In this document: piece after piece, positions 9,634-20,000 of the stretch | Position numbering within the stretch: position 1 is the stretch's first letter | Layout: each line of letters starts with the position of its first letter | Assembly: GCA_903892355.1 (NCBI GenBank) | Contig: CAITIE010000032.1 | Coordinates: 62,001 to 126,000, forward strand | Source of the DNA: an uncultured Pirellula sp. | Lineage (GTDB): Bacteria; Planctomycetota; Planctomycetia; Pirellulales; Pirellulaceae | Direction of reading: 5' to 3' | DNA: 64,000 bases | The notes under the pieces: model-generated | What the model was told of the DNA's origin: nothing | Database searches by the model: none | The model's input: the letters and a program-made list of their open reading frames with translations, nothing else | Position numbers and translations under genes: made by a program

Positions 9634-10189
9634 CGACTTCGGTAGCTTGCAAGGAAAAGTAGTGCTCGCATGCCCCACCATGGAGGATCCCAATTTTCAC
9701 CGCACCGTCGTTTATATGGTTCGTCATACGCCTGACGACGCGTTTGGACTAGTGATCAATCGCCCGACGGAGTTCGATATCTCCAAGGTCATGGAGTCGA
9801 TCACCGAACGGGAGTTCCATCGGGCCGAACCGATGTATCGTGGTGGACCCGTCGACGGCCCCTTGATCTTGTTGCACAACTTCAAGCCGCTCGGGGACTT
9901 TGAATGCCAAAGCGGCGTCTACTTGACCTCAGATCGAGAACGTGTCTTGGATATCTTAGCCTCCAAGGAAACAACTCTTAAGTTGTTCGATGGCTTTTCG
10001 GGTTGGGGGCCTGGGCAACTCGAGAATGAGATCGCCACAGGAAGTTGGATCGTATCACCCATCTCAGCCGATGAGGTTTTCAGCGATCAGGATAATCTTT
10101 GGCAGTCTCTTGTGCACCGCATCGGGCACGATGTGTTTCTAGCAAGTGGGTTTCCATTGGGTGACCGCGACAAAGCGAGGTGGAATTAG
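9626..10189 (+). CDS. YqgE/AlgH family protein (UPF0301)
   Basis: 187 residues with the family pattern: LQGKVVLACPTMEDPNFHRT near the start, VVYMVRHTPDDAFGLVINRP, YRGGPVDGPLILLHN, then FDGFSGWGPGQLENEIATGSW. The family is widespread and cytoplasmic, and its biochemical role is not settled. The start overlaps the end of the ABC exporter by 8 bases, so they are co-transcribed and probably translationally coupled. A strong terminator hairpin lies about 85 bases downstream. Confidence 0.92.
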   Translation: MSNDFGSLQGKVVLACPTMEDPNFHRTVVYMVRHTPDDAFGLVINRPTEFDISKVMESITEREFHRAEPMYRGGPVDGPLILLHNFKPLGDFECQSGVYLTSDRERVLDILASKETTLKLFDGFSGWGPGQLENEIATGSWIVSPISADEVFSDQDNLWQSLVHRIGHDVFLASGFPLGDRDKARWN

Positions 10190-10274
10190 AAGCCGCACAG
10201 GAGCAACAAGTGTCTATTCGGGGACAACGACTTGTGCTTCCATGCATGGCAGAACATGCATGTGGAAAACGAAC

Positions 10275-10306
10275 AAGGCCGCTTGGTGCTACCCAGCGGC
10301 CTTTTT
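10275..10306 (+). terminator. Rho-independent terminator, probably bidirectional
   Basis: A 9-bp perfect stem (AAGGCCGCT at 10275-10283 with AGCGGCCTT at 10295-10303) has an 11-base loop and runs into TTTTT on the plus strand. It sits between converging genes (yqgE-like and DUF1571). It clearly ends the ABC/YqgE unit and may also stop the minus-strand gene. Confidence 0.85.
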
Positions 10307-10342
10307 GTATTGAGGTCTATCTCGCGAATGCGGTCGAGCCGA

Positions 10343-11293
10343 CTATCGCTTGTGGAAGTTGTAGTCGGAGTTAGCCATATCAAAATCCTTCTCGGTCAAC
10401 CCAACGTTGATCTTGATGTTTTGATAGGTGTACTCTTCGATGACTTCAGGAGCTTCGTCCTTCGACTTTGGCCACCAATAAGCGGCGTATCGAACAGGAA
10501 TCTTCCACTCGTCATCCATGAAGATCTGAGCGATATGGAACTCGTAATGAGGCTTTTGTTCAGGGTGGGTGACTTGAAGGATCGAGCAGTCTCTTCCGCC
10601 AACCTTGGCACCTGGAATCAGGTCGACTTGGCAATGACCGTAGCCTTTATCGCGTTCCCCTTTTTCGATCAACTTGACAACTAAGTTCTCAAGTCCGATG
10701 TCGGTCATTGGATACTTTTGACCTGCCATCGCGAGGTAACCGTTCGGCTCGAGGAAGTGGGTCCCGAGCATCCGCTTCATGCCACCCTCGTGGGCGACCA
10801 GCTTGCCTTCGTTCTGATTTTCAATGTAAAGCACCTCACGCCCCTTCACCGAAGCCGGTTTCAGGAACGCCAAGTAGACTGAGAATGGGACGGTGATTTG
10901 GTTGTCTTGCTTCTTGCGATTCCGAACCTTGACGAACATAAATTCGTTCTCACCAAGATCGTCGCCAATCCGTTCCCGTTTGACCAGAACCGCGGTGTAG
11001 TCGCGAATTTCTGATTGCATCAAGGCGAGGGACTGCCGTGCCAACGCCAACGCAGGATCGAGTGGATGGGGTGCGGCTACGGGAGCTGACACCGGGGTCG
11101 CTGGCGAAGCGTCGTTCTTAGAAACCCGAAACACGGGTTCGGAGAGGTTACTACCGGCAGGGGGTGTTTGGGCCGCAGGAGTTCCTGGCGCTGGTGGCGC
11201 AGACTGCTGTGCCAAAACTCCCGAACCAGACACGGTGAGGAGTCCCAGTCCTAAAAATGCTGAACGCCACTTTGTTTGTCCGGCTCGACTCAT
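10343..11293 (-). CDS. DUF1571 exported protein
   Basis: 316 residues with a signal peptide (FLGLGLLTVSGSGVLAQ), a Pro/Ala-rich linker and the DUF1571 domain beginning near DPALALARQSLALMQSEI, then RDYTAVLVKRERIGDDLGE. The family is frequent in planctomycetes, exported and functionally uncharacterised. The fold recalls outer-membrane lipoprotein-sorting proteins. The ATG at 11293 sits just ahead of the signal peptide. It is a single gene that ends at a shared terminator with the converging yqgE-like gene. Confidence 0.8.
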   Translation of the reverse strand: MSRAGQTKWRSAFLGLGLLTVSGSGVLAQQSAPPAPGTPAAQTPPAGSNLSEPVFRVSKNDASPATPVSAPVAAPHPLDPALALARQSLALMQSEIRDYTAVLVKRERIGDDLGENEFMFVKVRNRKKQDNQITVPFSVYLAFLKPASVKGREVLYIENQNEGKLVAHEGGMKRMLGTHFLEPNGYLAMAGQKYPMTDIGLENLVVKLIEKGERDKGYGHCQVDLIPGAKVGGRDCSILQVTHPEQKPHYEFHIAQIFMDDEWKIPVRYAAYWWPKSKDEAPEVIEEYTYQNIKINVGLTEKDFDMANSDYNFHKR

Positions 11294-11459
11294 TGATCTC
11301 GTACTCCATTACCCTCAGACCGATACGCGTGTTGCGATTCCATCATGCCCCATTTTCGCGTTATCGATCTGTTCATCGATCGTTTCGAGAATCTTAAATA
11401 AATAAAAGGTTTGCCACCGTTACAATCCGAACTGCACAAGGAATGCATGCGGCAGCCTA

Positions 11460-12284
11460 TCATGCGGCACGGCGACCAAGTGAAATGCTAGCGGTGGGCA
11501 TGGCGTCGCTGGGTACGCCCGTTTTTTGCCCTCGGTTGTCGATTCCCAAAGCCATCCGTAGCCGCTCATGCGCCCACTCCGGATCCTTTGCTTCGCTACC
11601 CACCGATGCGACCATAGACAAACTGCTCATGGTTTCATTTCGGCGAGCGAGTGCATCGGCAATCGCGAATGCTAGCTCTGTGTTGTTGCCGGATGAAAAT
11701 CGTGGTAATCGGCGTGCACTGAGCGGCTTCACCACTTTGCGGCTTACCGGTATTTGGCTGGCAGGAATTTGGCTGGCAAAGGTTGGGAGACGAATCGCGT
11801 CAGCAACATCGATCAACGCTTCTGCTAGGACAATGCTTTCAGGGCAGGAGGGTGTTTCGATGAGGATCCAGGAATCCGCTGCGCAAAGGGATTCGAACAG
11901 CTGTGTCTCGGCCTCGACAACCTCGACGCTATCAAAGGTTGCACATAGCTTGGAAATGGGCGCCCTTGTGCCGTTGGGCAGATGAGCGATGATCCCAAGT
12001 TTGGTGCGAGGGATCTGCCATGACAGTTCTCGATGCAACGCGAGCAGATGGTGTACGGTTTGGTGGTTCTGCTGATCGGAGTCTGGATCGGCACCGGAAA
12101 AGGTGGCGGAAACTCCGATCCACGATTCGGCGTGGCCGAGCCCCATTTCTGCGCGGGCCGAGGCGCGGGTCCAGGCAAACTCCCTGCCTAAATCCAAGTG
12201 ATCGCGTTTCGTCGTGGAGGGGTGGGCGGAAAGGTGGTTGCCGTCGTAACGATGGCTGGCGCTTTTGTCGAAAGAATGACCCAT
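11460..12284 (-). CDS. Hypothetical protein
   Basis: 274 residues from the ATG at 12284; ATGs further upstream (for example 12377) are possible. I do not recognise a family. The middle has alternating strand/helix character (TKLGIIAHLPNGTRAPISKL; VEVVEAETQLFESLCAADSWILIE), suggesting a Rossmann-like fold of a cytoplasmic protein. A 15-base in-frame duplication encodes the repeated SQIPASQIPVS (about 11750-11780). The N-terminus is Ser/His-rich and of doubtful quality. It is divergent from pgi. The opposite strand also has an open frame (11443-11985), but its translation looks less protein-like. Confidence 0.5.
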   Translation of the reverse strand: MGHSFDKSASHRYDGNHLSAHPSTTKRDHLDLGREFAWTRASARAEMGLGHAESWIGVSATFSGADPDSDQQNHQTVHHLLALHRELSWQIPRTKLGIIAHLPNGTRAPISKLCATFDSVEVVEAETQLFESLCAADSWILIETPSCPESIVLAEALIDVADAIRLPTFASQIPASQIPVSRKVVKPLSARRLPRFSSGNNTELAFAIADALARRNETMSSLSMVASVGSEAKDPEWAHERLRMALGIDNRGQKTGVPSDAMPTASISLGRRAA

Positions 12285-12534
12285 GGTTTGGATTCCGGTC
12301 CTGGTGACTGCCTCAAGAGAGCGGCGCGATGGTAGCCTTTTGGGTTCACTGCCGTCTAGGTCATCCTCGGCGACCATGCCCGACGGACCCCATGAAAAAC
12401 GAACTGGGGCTACCGACAAAACGAGGTATTTTCTACGATGCTGCTTCGGCAAAAGCTATCTAAACCCCGATCCCGGTCGGTGGATACCCCCTTTGGTGGA
12501 CGCCCTTTGGTGAATCACCCTGTAGATCTGCTCC

Positions 12535-13950
12535 ATGAAACTGCGCAAGAACAGCTTGAAGCCACTTCGATTCGATCGTTCCGGAGCGATCGACGCAGCG
12601 TTTGGGCTTGAGGAACGAGACATCGCTGCGGCGATCCCGGAGCTCGAAGCGGTTCGCCAAGAACTGGGCGCGAGGGTGGCCGGAACCGCGGCCGGATCCG
12701 CGGATGGTGGATTTATCGGCTTGCCGGAACGATTGCTGCGAGAGTACCTCGAGGACCGCCAATCGAGCGACTTGGGACGGATTTTTCGTCGCGCGAATCA
12801 TATGCAATCGTTTGCAGATCGTGTGGTTGTACTCGGGGCGGGGGGCTCGACGTTCGGTGCGCGCGCCATCATGGATGCGTGCTGCCAACCCTACTGGAAT
12901 GAACTCTCGCGCGGTGACCGTGGCAGTAAGCCTCGGATGTACTTCGCGGGTGACAGCTTCGACAATGATGCGACTCAGTCACTCCTGTATTTGCTCGGCG
13001 CGCATCGGGATCACATCGCCACCGACGAAATCGAGCGTTGGGGACTCGTCGCTATCAGCAAGAATGGCGAGGCGCTTGAAACCTCCGTGGCCTTCCGGCA
13101 ATTCCTAAACGCCTTAGAAAAAAGCGTTGGTGGAGAGCGATCCCAACTTGCCGATTTGATCGTGTCGGTAACCCAAGAAGGCAGTTCGCTCCACGCGATG
13201 GCCGAAAGTGCGGGTGCCAAAGACCATCTACCAATCCCAACGGGGATCGGTGAACGATTTTCGGTCTTTTCCTCGGTGGGTCTGCTTCCGGCAGCGCTCA
13301 TCGGAGTCAATGTGATCGAGTTGCTCCAAGGTGCCGCATGGATGACAGACCACTTCTTTACGGCACCCGCCCATGAAAACCTCGTCCTTCAATACGTCTC
13401 AGTCAACCATCTGCTCGCAACGAAGCATGGCATCGATCAACGCGTACTAAGTGCGTGGAGCAATTCGCTCGCGTCTTTTGGACGATGGAACGACCATCTT
13501 TGGTCCGAGAGTTTGGGCAAGGACGGTCGTGGTGCCACTCCGATCACCGCGATCAATTCCGGTGATTTGTACACCCGTCATCAGCAGCATGCATGCGGAC
13601 TGGCAAACAAGCTCATCAACAACGTGATCCTCGACGAGTATCGCTTCGACGCATTACCCATCGGTTTGCGTTCAGAAAACACAGATGGTTTAAATAGCAT
13701 CTCTGAAATGGCATTGCCGGAGTTGATGCGCACTTCCATGGAGCTGACGAATCAATCGCTGCACACATGCGGTCGTCCCACCACGACGCTGCACGTCCCC
13801 TGCCTCGATGAGTTGCATCTGGGGCAGCTATTGCAAATGATGATGTTGTGCGCTGTCGTCGAAGGGGAGTGGGCTGGAATCGATCCTTGGAACCAACCTG
13901 AGCTAGACGCCCTTCAGACCCAAATCTCGAGGTCGCTCCGATACCGCTAA
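12535..13950 (+). CDS. pgi: Glucose-6-phosphate isomerase
   Basis: Interconverts glucose-6-phosphate and fructose-6-phosphate in the cytoplasm (glycolysis/gluconeogenesis). 471 residues. Sugar-phosphate isomerase landmarks are VVLGAGGSTFGARAIMDA, FAGDSFDNDATQSLL, WGLVAISKNGEALETSVAF, FSVFSSVGLLPAALIGV, and the C-terminal EGEWAGIDPWNQPELDALQ, which stands where QPGVE occurs in other PGIs. The ATG at 12535 directly opens the protein. It converges on the alpha-2-macroglobulin gene, with a hairpin terminator between them. Confidence is good, although the protein is divergent from the E. coli enzyme. Confidence 0.88.
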   Translation: MKLRKNSLKPLRFDRSGAIDAAFGLEERDIAAAIPELEAVRQELGARVAGTAAGSADGGFIGLPERLLREYLEDRQSSDLGRIFRRANHMQSFADRVVVLGAGGSTFGARAIMDACCQPYWNELSRGDRGSKPRMYFAGDSFDNDATQSLLYLLGAHRDHIATDEIERWGLVAISKNGEALETSVAFRQFLNALEKSVGGERSQLADLIVSVTQEGSSLHAMAESAGAKDHLPIPTGIGERFSVFSSVGLLPAALIGVNVIELLQGAAWMTDHFFTAPAHENLVLQYVSVNHLLATKHGIDQRVLSAWSNSLASFGRWNDHLWSESLGKDGRGATPITAINSGDLYTRHQQHACGLANKLINNVILDEYRFDALPIGLRSENTDGLNSISEMALPELMRTSMELTNQSLHTCGRPTTTLHVPCLDELHLGQLLQMMMLCAVVEGEWAGIDPWNQPELDALQTQISRSLRYR

Positions 13951-13989
13951 TCCATTCGCAGTTGTTCCAGTGGGTCGTTTGTAGCGGCG

Positions 13990-14033
13990 AAAAAAATCGG
14001 TGGCAGCGCTAGAAACGCGACGCCACCGATTTT
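13990..14033 (-). terminator. Bidirectional terminator between pgi and the alpha-2-macroglobulin gene
   Basis: A perfect 12-bp inverted repeat (AAAATCGGTGGC at 13993-14004 with its complement at 14022-14033) has a 17-base loop. Read on the minus strand, the stem is followed by a run of T, giving a strong terminator for the macroglobulin gene. On the plus strand the stem ends in TTTT and can serve pgi. Confidence 0.85.
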
Positions 14034-14073
14034 GGAACTATTAGACCTAGTGGATGAGCTAAAGCAGAACGTG

Positions 14074-17000
14074 TTACTTCGCTCGGAGTTGGATGCTCTC
14101 GGAGTGGCTATTGAACTCCGGCGCATACATGCATTGAATCGATGCATACCCCATCGGATAATCCCCCGCGTGCTGAACACGCAATGCATACTCGAACACG
14201 TATGTCCCTTTACGGAGGTAATCGATAAAGAAGTGGGTCGCGGTATCGCGGGTGCTCTCGTAGTAGAACAGCCCGTCTTGGAACTTGTAGCTACTGAGTA
14301 CGTTCACCGGTTCGGTACCACTGCCACGGTAGTCTTTCAGATGCACATATTCCATGTCGCGGTCGGTTCGGAGAACAACGCGACAAACGAGCTCCTCCCC
14401 CACGGAAACCGTTCCATCGGGATCTTTGCCATCGACTTCGACGAGGACGGGTCCGGTCTCCTTGAGAATCCGCTTATAAAGTTTCTTTTCGAGCTTGAGC
14501 GGGTTCCCTTCGGTCGGCGTGATCTTGTCGATCGATTCGAGGTATTGCCAATGCAAGCTTCCCCAACTCACGCCGGCATCTGGCTTGCTCACCGTTACGC
14601 GTCCCATCTCCGGCTTGATCTCACTTCCGGTGAACTTGTGCTCGTAGAAACCGGTGCCGGCCTCGACATCCTCGGGGACGATAGTCATGTCGGCAACTTG
14701 GACGGCAACCAAAGCATCGGAGGACAGCCAGTTATTGCCTCGCCTGAGCAGCGCGTACACGGCGTCCGCGGTTGCCTTAGTCGTCTTCCAATTCTGAGTC
14801 TGCTTTTGCTTGAGGAGCCAAACCTTGCACTCTTCGACGGCCCGTTGATCGTCAGATACTTCGTCGAATGCTTCGACCATCATGGCTTGCGTTTCGATCG
14901 GTGCATGGTACCACCACCATGATCGCTCGGTATCTCGCCAAAACATTCCCATCTCCTCGTTGGAAACCGAACGTTCATCGAGACTCTTTACAATCGCTGC
15001 AGGGACTTCTTTGTCCCCCATCCGCTTCAAGGCGACCGCGATGTGGGCTTGGGATTGGCGATTGAGCTGCAGCCAATGCTTGCGGGCTTGGTCTTGCCAA
15101 AACCGAAACGGAACGGAATGTTCTTCGGCAACGGCGCGATCGCCGAGGAAGAAGCTTCGTCCGTACAAGTACAAGGCGATGGTGCTCGAGAGATGGTTTT
15201 TCTCGACGGTCCGATCGACTGCCGGAATCCGATCGTACCATTCGTGCATCCAGGCATCGAGTCTTTCCAAGGCACGGATCGCCATCGACTCATCGATGCG
15301 CACACCCAAGTGACGGAGGCGACCAAATCCGGTCACGATGTAAAGCGATAGGTATTCGTTATCTGGTCCACCCGGGAACCATGGCCACATGCCGTTTTGC
15401 CGTTGCATTTGAGCGAGTTTGGTGATGGCGGAGTTCACTTCGGCGTCCAGCCGATTGTTATCGAAGAGGATGCCGACATTGCGTCGCGACTGGGATTCCT
15501 TCATCGCATCGCGCAGCCAAGGCGTCTCCTCGATCATGACACTCTTAAGATCCTCGTTCTTTTCTAAAGGTGACTTCAGTGCATCGGGTTGCACTTGTCT
15601 CCAAACATCGAAGACTCGCTGGATTTTTGGATCGCTTTGGGCGATATGCCGTGCAAGGCTATTCGCGTAGAGACGGTTGAATGTTTGTTCGCTGCAATCG
15701 TAGGGGTACTCCATAAGGTACGGCAGTGCGAGGACCGCATACCATGCAGGCTGCGAGGTCATCTGCACGGTGAGCGACTGATTGCGAATCGTTTTGGAAT
15801 CTCCTGACTCGAGCAACTTTTTCAGCTCGAATTCCTTCTTGGAGTTTCCGCGGATCGGGAGCGGGATCGACTCGGTAACCAAGACTCGGTTAGAAAGCAC
15901 AGGCAGCATGCCTTGTTCGCCATCCGACATCTTCTCGGTAGCCGCAATCGTGGTGTAGATGATGGGCTTGGCCCCATCAGGGACACTCAGCTTCCATCGG
16001 AAACTCTTCGATTGTTTCGGAGCGAGTTCAAATGGCTGTTCATTGGTTTCATTGCCGTACGCCCCATCGACGCTCGCTTCGGTGATCGCATCGGTCAACT
16101 TGAGCGCGACACGTCCCGACTGAGCGGATTCGGATTGGTTTGTTACCTTGGCAGAGAACTCGATCACATCCCCCTCTCGCAGGAATCGAGGTGGGTTTGG
16201 TTGAACCATCAAGTCCTTGGCCGAGATGACTTGGTCGAACAACCCGCCGCTTCGCAATTCCTTATCGTGCGCAAATCCGAGGAACCGCCACGTGGTCAAG
16301 GCTTCGGGCATCGTGAACTCTAGTTTCACTACACCGTCGCGATCGGTGGTCAATTGAGGGAAGAAAAATGCTGTTTCGTTTAGATTTTTGCGAGGAGCGA
16401 CTTTGGCAAGGGAGGCTGCTCCGGAATCTCCGCCGGGTGGTACCGTTTCAGCGGTACCCGCCAATCCAAGATCCGCGGTGACGGCCACTCCAACTTGAAA
16501 ACGGCCTGGCGCCGCCTCCGCATCGGCACCTGCAGCATTCTTCCGCATCGGTGCATCGTCCGCTAACATCGCGGCGGCTGGGGCCATGGCCATCTCGGGC
16601 ATGAGTCCTCCACCACCGGCTCCGAGACCACCGGCTCCGGGCATACCTCGCCGTTGCCTCATCCCAAAATAGGCCATCGGCATCATCCGGAGATCCTCCG
16701 GGAATTGCCGATACGACAGCATCACGGTTTTGTACTGCGCATTGAAGTTACCTCGCAAGTGGCTGAAGGGCTTTGCATAATTCTGAAACGCAAGGTACGA
16801 CGAATCGTATTCGGAATAAAACACATTGAACTGGCTGATCCAAGAATGGGGTGAAAACGCATCGAGGGACGAGTCATACATGGCTGCAGCGAATTCAGCC
16901 GCGGCAAGGGTCGCGTCAGGCCCGGAGATTTTTAGGCTCCAAGACTCCTTCGCACCTGGCTCGAGTTTTGAACGGAACTTCTCCCAACGCAGCTTGAGCG

Positions 17001-20000
17001 ATTTATTCGTCCACGGAACATCCACATGATGGTTGGTGGAATAGGCGCGATTCTCATGCACCATCGTTACACGGACCGAAACACCACCGCGCATCGACTC
17101 ATCGATTTGCTGTTCGATCGCGGCTTGGGTAGCATCGGCAGGTGTCCAGTATTTCTGCAGGACGTTGCCTCGATGAAGCACCTCGACGAATGCCCTCGCT
17201 TTATCGTAGCCTGAACCCCAGATTCCTTTCCATGATGTACCAGGCTCAACGGCTTTAGGCTGAGCTAAAAACAGGTAGGGAAGTTTGAGCCCGAGTGTTT
17301 TCGCGTCGTCTTCGATGACCTTGAGATTGAGTTCCGATTTGACCGGCTTGCCGAATGCGTCTTGCGACTCGAGCAGAATACGATAGGTTCCGCGTGGAAG
17401 CTGGAGACCAAACTCGGATTTGCCGTCCGGATCGGTCTTAAACGTGGAATCGAAGACCATGTCTGCGAGTGGCCAATTTCTGAAATCGGCCGGGTCTGGT
17501 GCGCCGATGGGAGGGATAGGTTTTAGGCCGCCTGCTCCCTGACGATTTCGTGCGCCCCCTTTGCCTCGCGTTGGACGTACCATCGCTGGGCCGAACAGAT
17601 TTGGCCGTTCGATGGTTGCAGGCTCCTTGAGTCGGTGCACTTTGATCTTTCCCTCGGCGGGCATGGAGGCACCACTTAAGTTCGACGTATTCACGCGTAC
17701 TTTGATCTCTTTACCGACCGATTGCCATTCGTCCGCAGCCAAGGATGCTTGAAGGGTGGTGTACCCGACCGAAACCGATGTGTTTCCGGTCCGAGTCTCA
17801 CCGGTACCGTCCGTGACGTCAGCGGTGATTGTGTACGTAAAGATAGGTTGATCCGACTCGGGAACCGATCGGTCTGGCTTCGCCACAAAATCGATCGAGA
17901 ACGAACCATCGTCCGAGGTATCGGTCCAACCATGGGCTATTTCTTGTGCTTGCCCCAGGTTAGGCGCGATTCGCCATGAGTAGCAGAACATGAACCAATC
18001 GGGCCATCGAACTTGGCGAGTCACCCGATACCGGACGCGGCCAGCTTGGATCGGTGCCCCGGTGTAGGCGATGGCTTTGCCAGTAACATGCACCGGTTGG
18101 TCGAGTTTGGCGACATCCCGCATGGGGTCGATGGTTACCTGGAATTTGGGGCGTTTGTATTCCTCGACGCGAACAACTTGGTAAGAATTTTGAACGTCCA
18201 GTACAGAGATGCTCATCGGACCCGTCCCTCGATCGCGAGGGGCGGTGAAGGTTCCGCTAAATGATCCGAAATCATTGCTTCGAACATCGAGCGTTTCGAT
18301 TTCCTTGCCGTTCATGTCCCGAAATTGGACTCGAAAAGCTCGCGAGGGAACCACTTCGTACTTGTTCGTTTTGGTGCTCGCGATCATAGCGACACCCTTT
18401 ACGTGGACCATTTGACCAGGCCGATAAATCGATCGGTCGGTAAACAGAGCAACATTGATTCCGGGCTCGATATTGGGTTGAGTGTAAGTCGCGTACTCTT
18501 GGCCCGTGGCCAGTTCTTGCCCATGGTGACTCGCGAGCAAAATCATCCCGCGATTCTGCGATGAGAACTCAAACATCCCATTGCTATCGGTGCTGAGCGT
18601 CTTTTCAAGCTTCAGCTTGTAGGTATTTTCATCACGGGTGAATGCACGCACCGAGGCATCGGCAAGTGGTTCGCCAGTTTGATTGTTGAGAACAAATCCA
18701 GAGATCAGCGAGCCATTGGAAACTTGACGCACGACCAACGCGAGATCGGTAACCCAAACCTCGCAGGCGCCGACCACGTTGTCGTTCTCTCTGAAATCCT
18801 CGCGAGCACTGTAAAGGATCAAATAGTAGCCACTTGGCAGATCGGCTGGTGCTGCGAAGTCTTTCGAATCCTCGTGGAAGTCGTCGGTGGGTTCCAGGTC
18901 GGCGGACCAATTGCGAGCCGAGGGTTTGGTCACCAGTTCCCCCATATCGTCCTGATTGAATTGTTCCGATTGCCAACGATCACGCGCAAATCGCCCCATC
19001 CAGTCTGCCCGCACTGCTCGGAAATAGACTTTGTCAATATTGCGGTAGCTAACTCGGATCGATGAGGATGGCTTGTTCCAGACTCGCTCCGTCTGGACCG
19101 ACACCGATTTGGCTTCAATGCTCTGGATCAAGTTGAAGCAAAGCTTGCCACCCGCGCTCTCCGGGAATGCGTTAGCCCCTTGCTGGGCAACTTCACGCGC
19201 TCCGACGAGATCGCTTTCTGATTGCAGGATCTCGGCGAGGCGATGCAGTGCCAGAGCCGACAACTCATGGTTGGAATACTTGTTCGCGAACGCCTTCAAG
19301 GCAGCTTTGGTACGACTCTTCCCTTCGTCCCCTTGGGCGTTGGCATATCCGAACTGCAATCGCCCTAACTCTGCATCGAGCCATGCACTTCGATCTGTAT
19401 CGGGCTGGTGGAATCGAAGAAGTTTCTGAAAAAGTCGGATCGCCTTCAGTTTGGGAGAATCCGAATCCGTGGTCTTCGGATCCCACGCGAGGAAATCATC
19501 CACGGTGCCCAGGATCGGGCTCGCGGCATCCAGCTCAAATGCATCCTCACGCTTTGCGCCAGCTTGTTCGCCCGATGCGTAAAAATCGATCGCGACGAAG
19601 GCGAGAAAATCATAAAGCGTAGGCCGATACGTGTCAGGTAAATTTCCCTTCTGTAGCAGCGCATCGTACACCTCGATCGGAGTCTTTTGCAGGCCGGCTT
19701 CGTCCTCGAGCGCTGCTGTGTAGTGCTTGTCGATCTCCGCAAAGAGCCTTTTCAAATCCCAAGTCGTGAAATCGTCACTGGGAGCCGATTCGGTAGCGGA
19801 TCGATTCGCAAACCGCCACCGGTTTTCTTGGAAGTAGCCCCAATACCAGTACCCCATCAACGCATGCATAGCCGATTTCATTTCTGGCGGGGCCGTCTCG
19901 AGCTCCTTCTTCATGCGTGTGATGCGCTCTGCGGGACTTCCTCCTTCGATGTCGCTTTCAATCGCAATCCGTTTCGCAATCGCCTTGATCGCCTCTGCAT

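Noticed and set aside
11443-11985. 180-residue open frame on the plus strand opposite the hypothetical gene
   Set aside because: Ala/Ser/Arg-rich shadow of the minus-strand gene, with no domain pattern.
14032-14922. 296-residue open frame on the plus strand inside the alpha-2-macroglobulin gene
   Set aside because: Antisense to conserved macroglobulin coding sequence and runs over the terminator.
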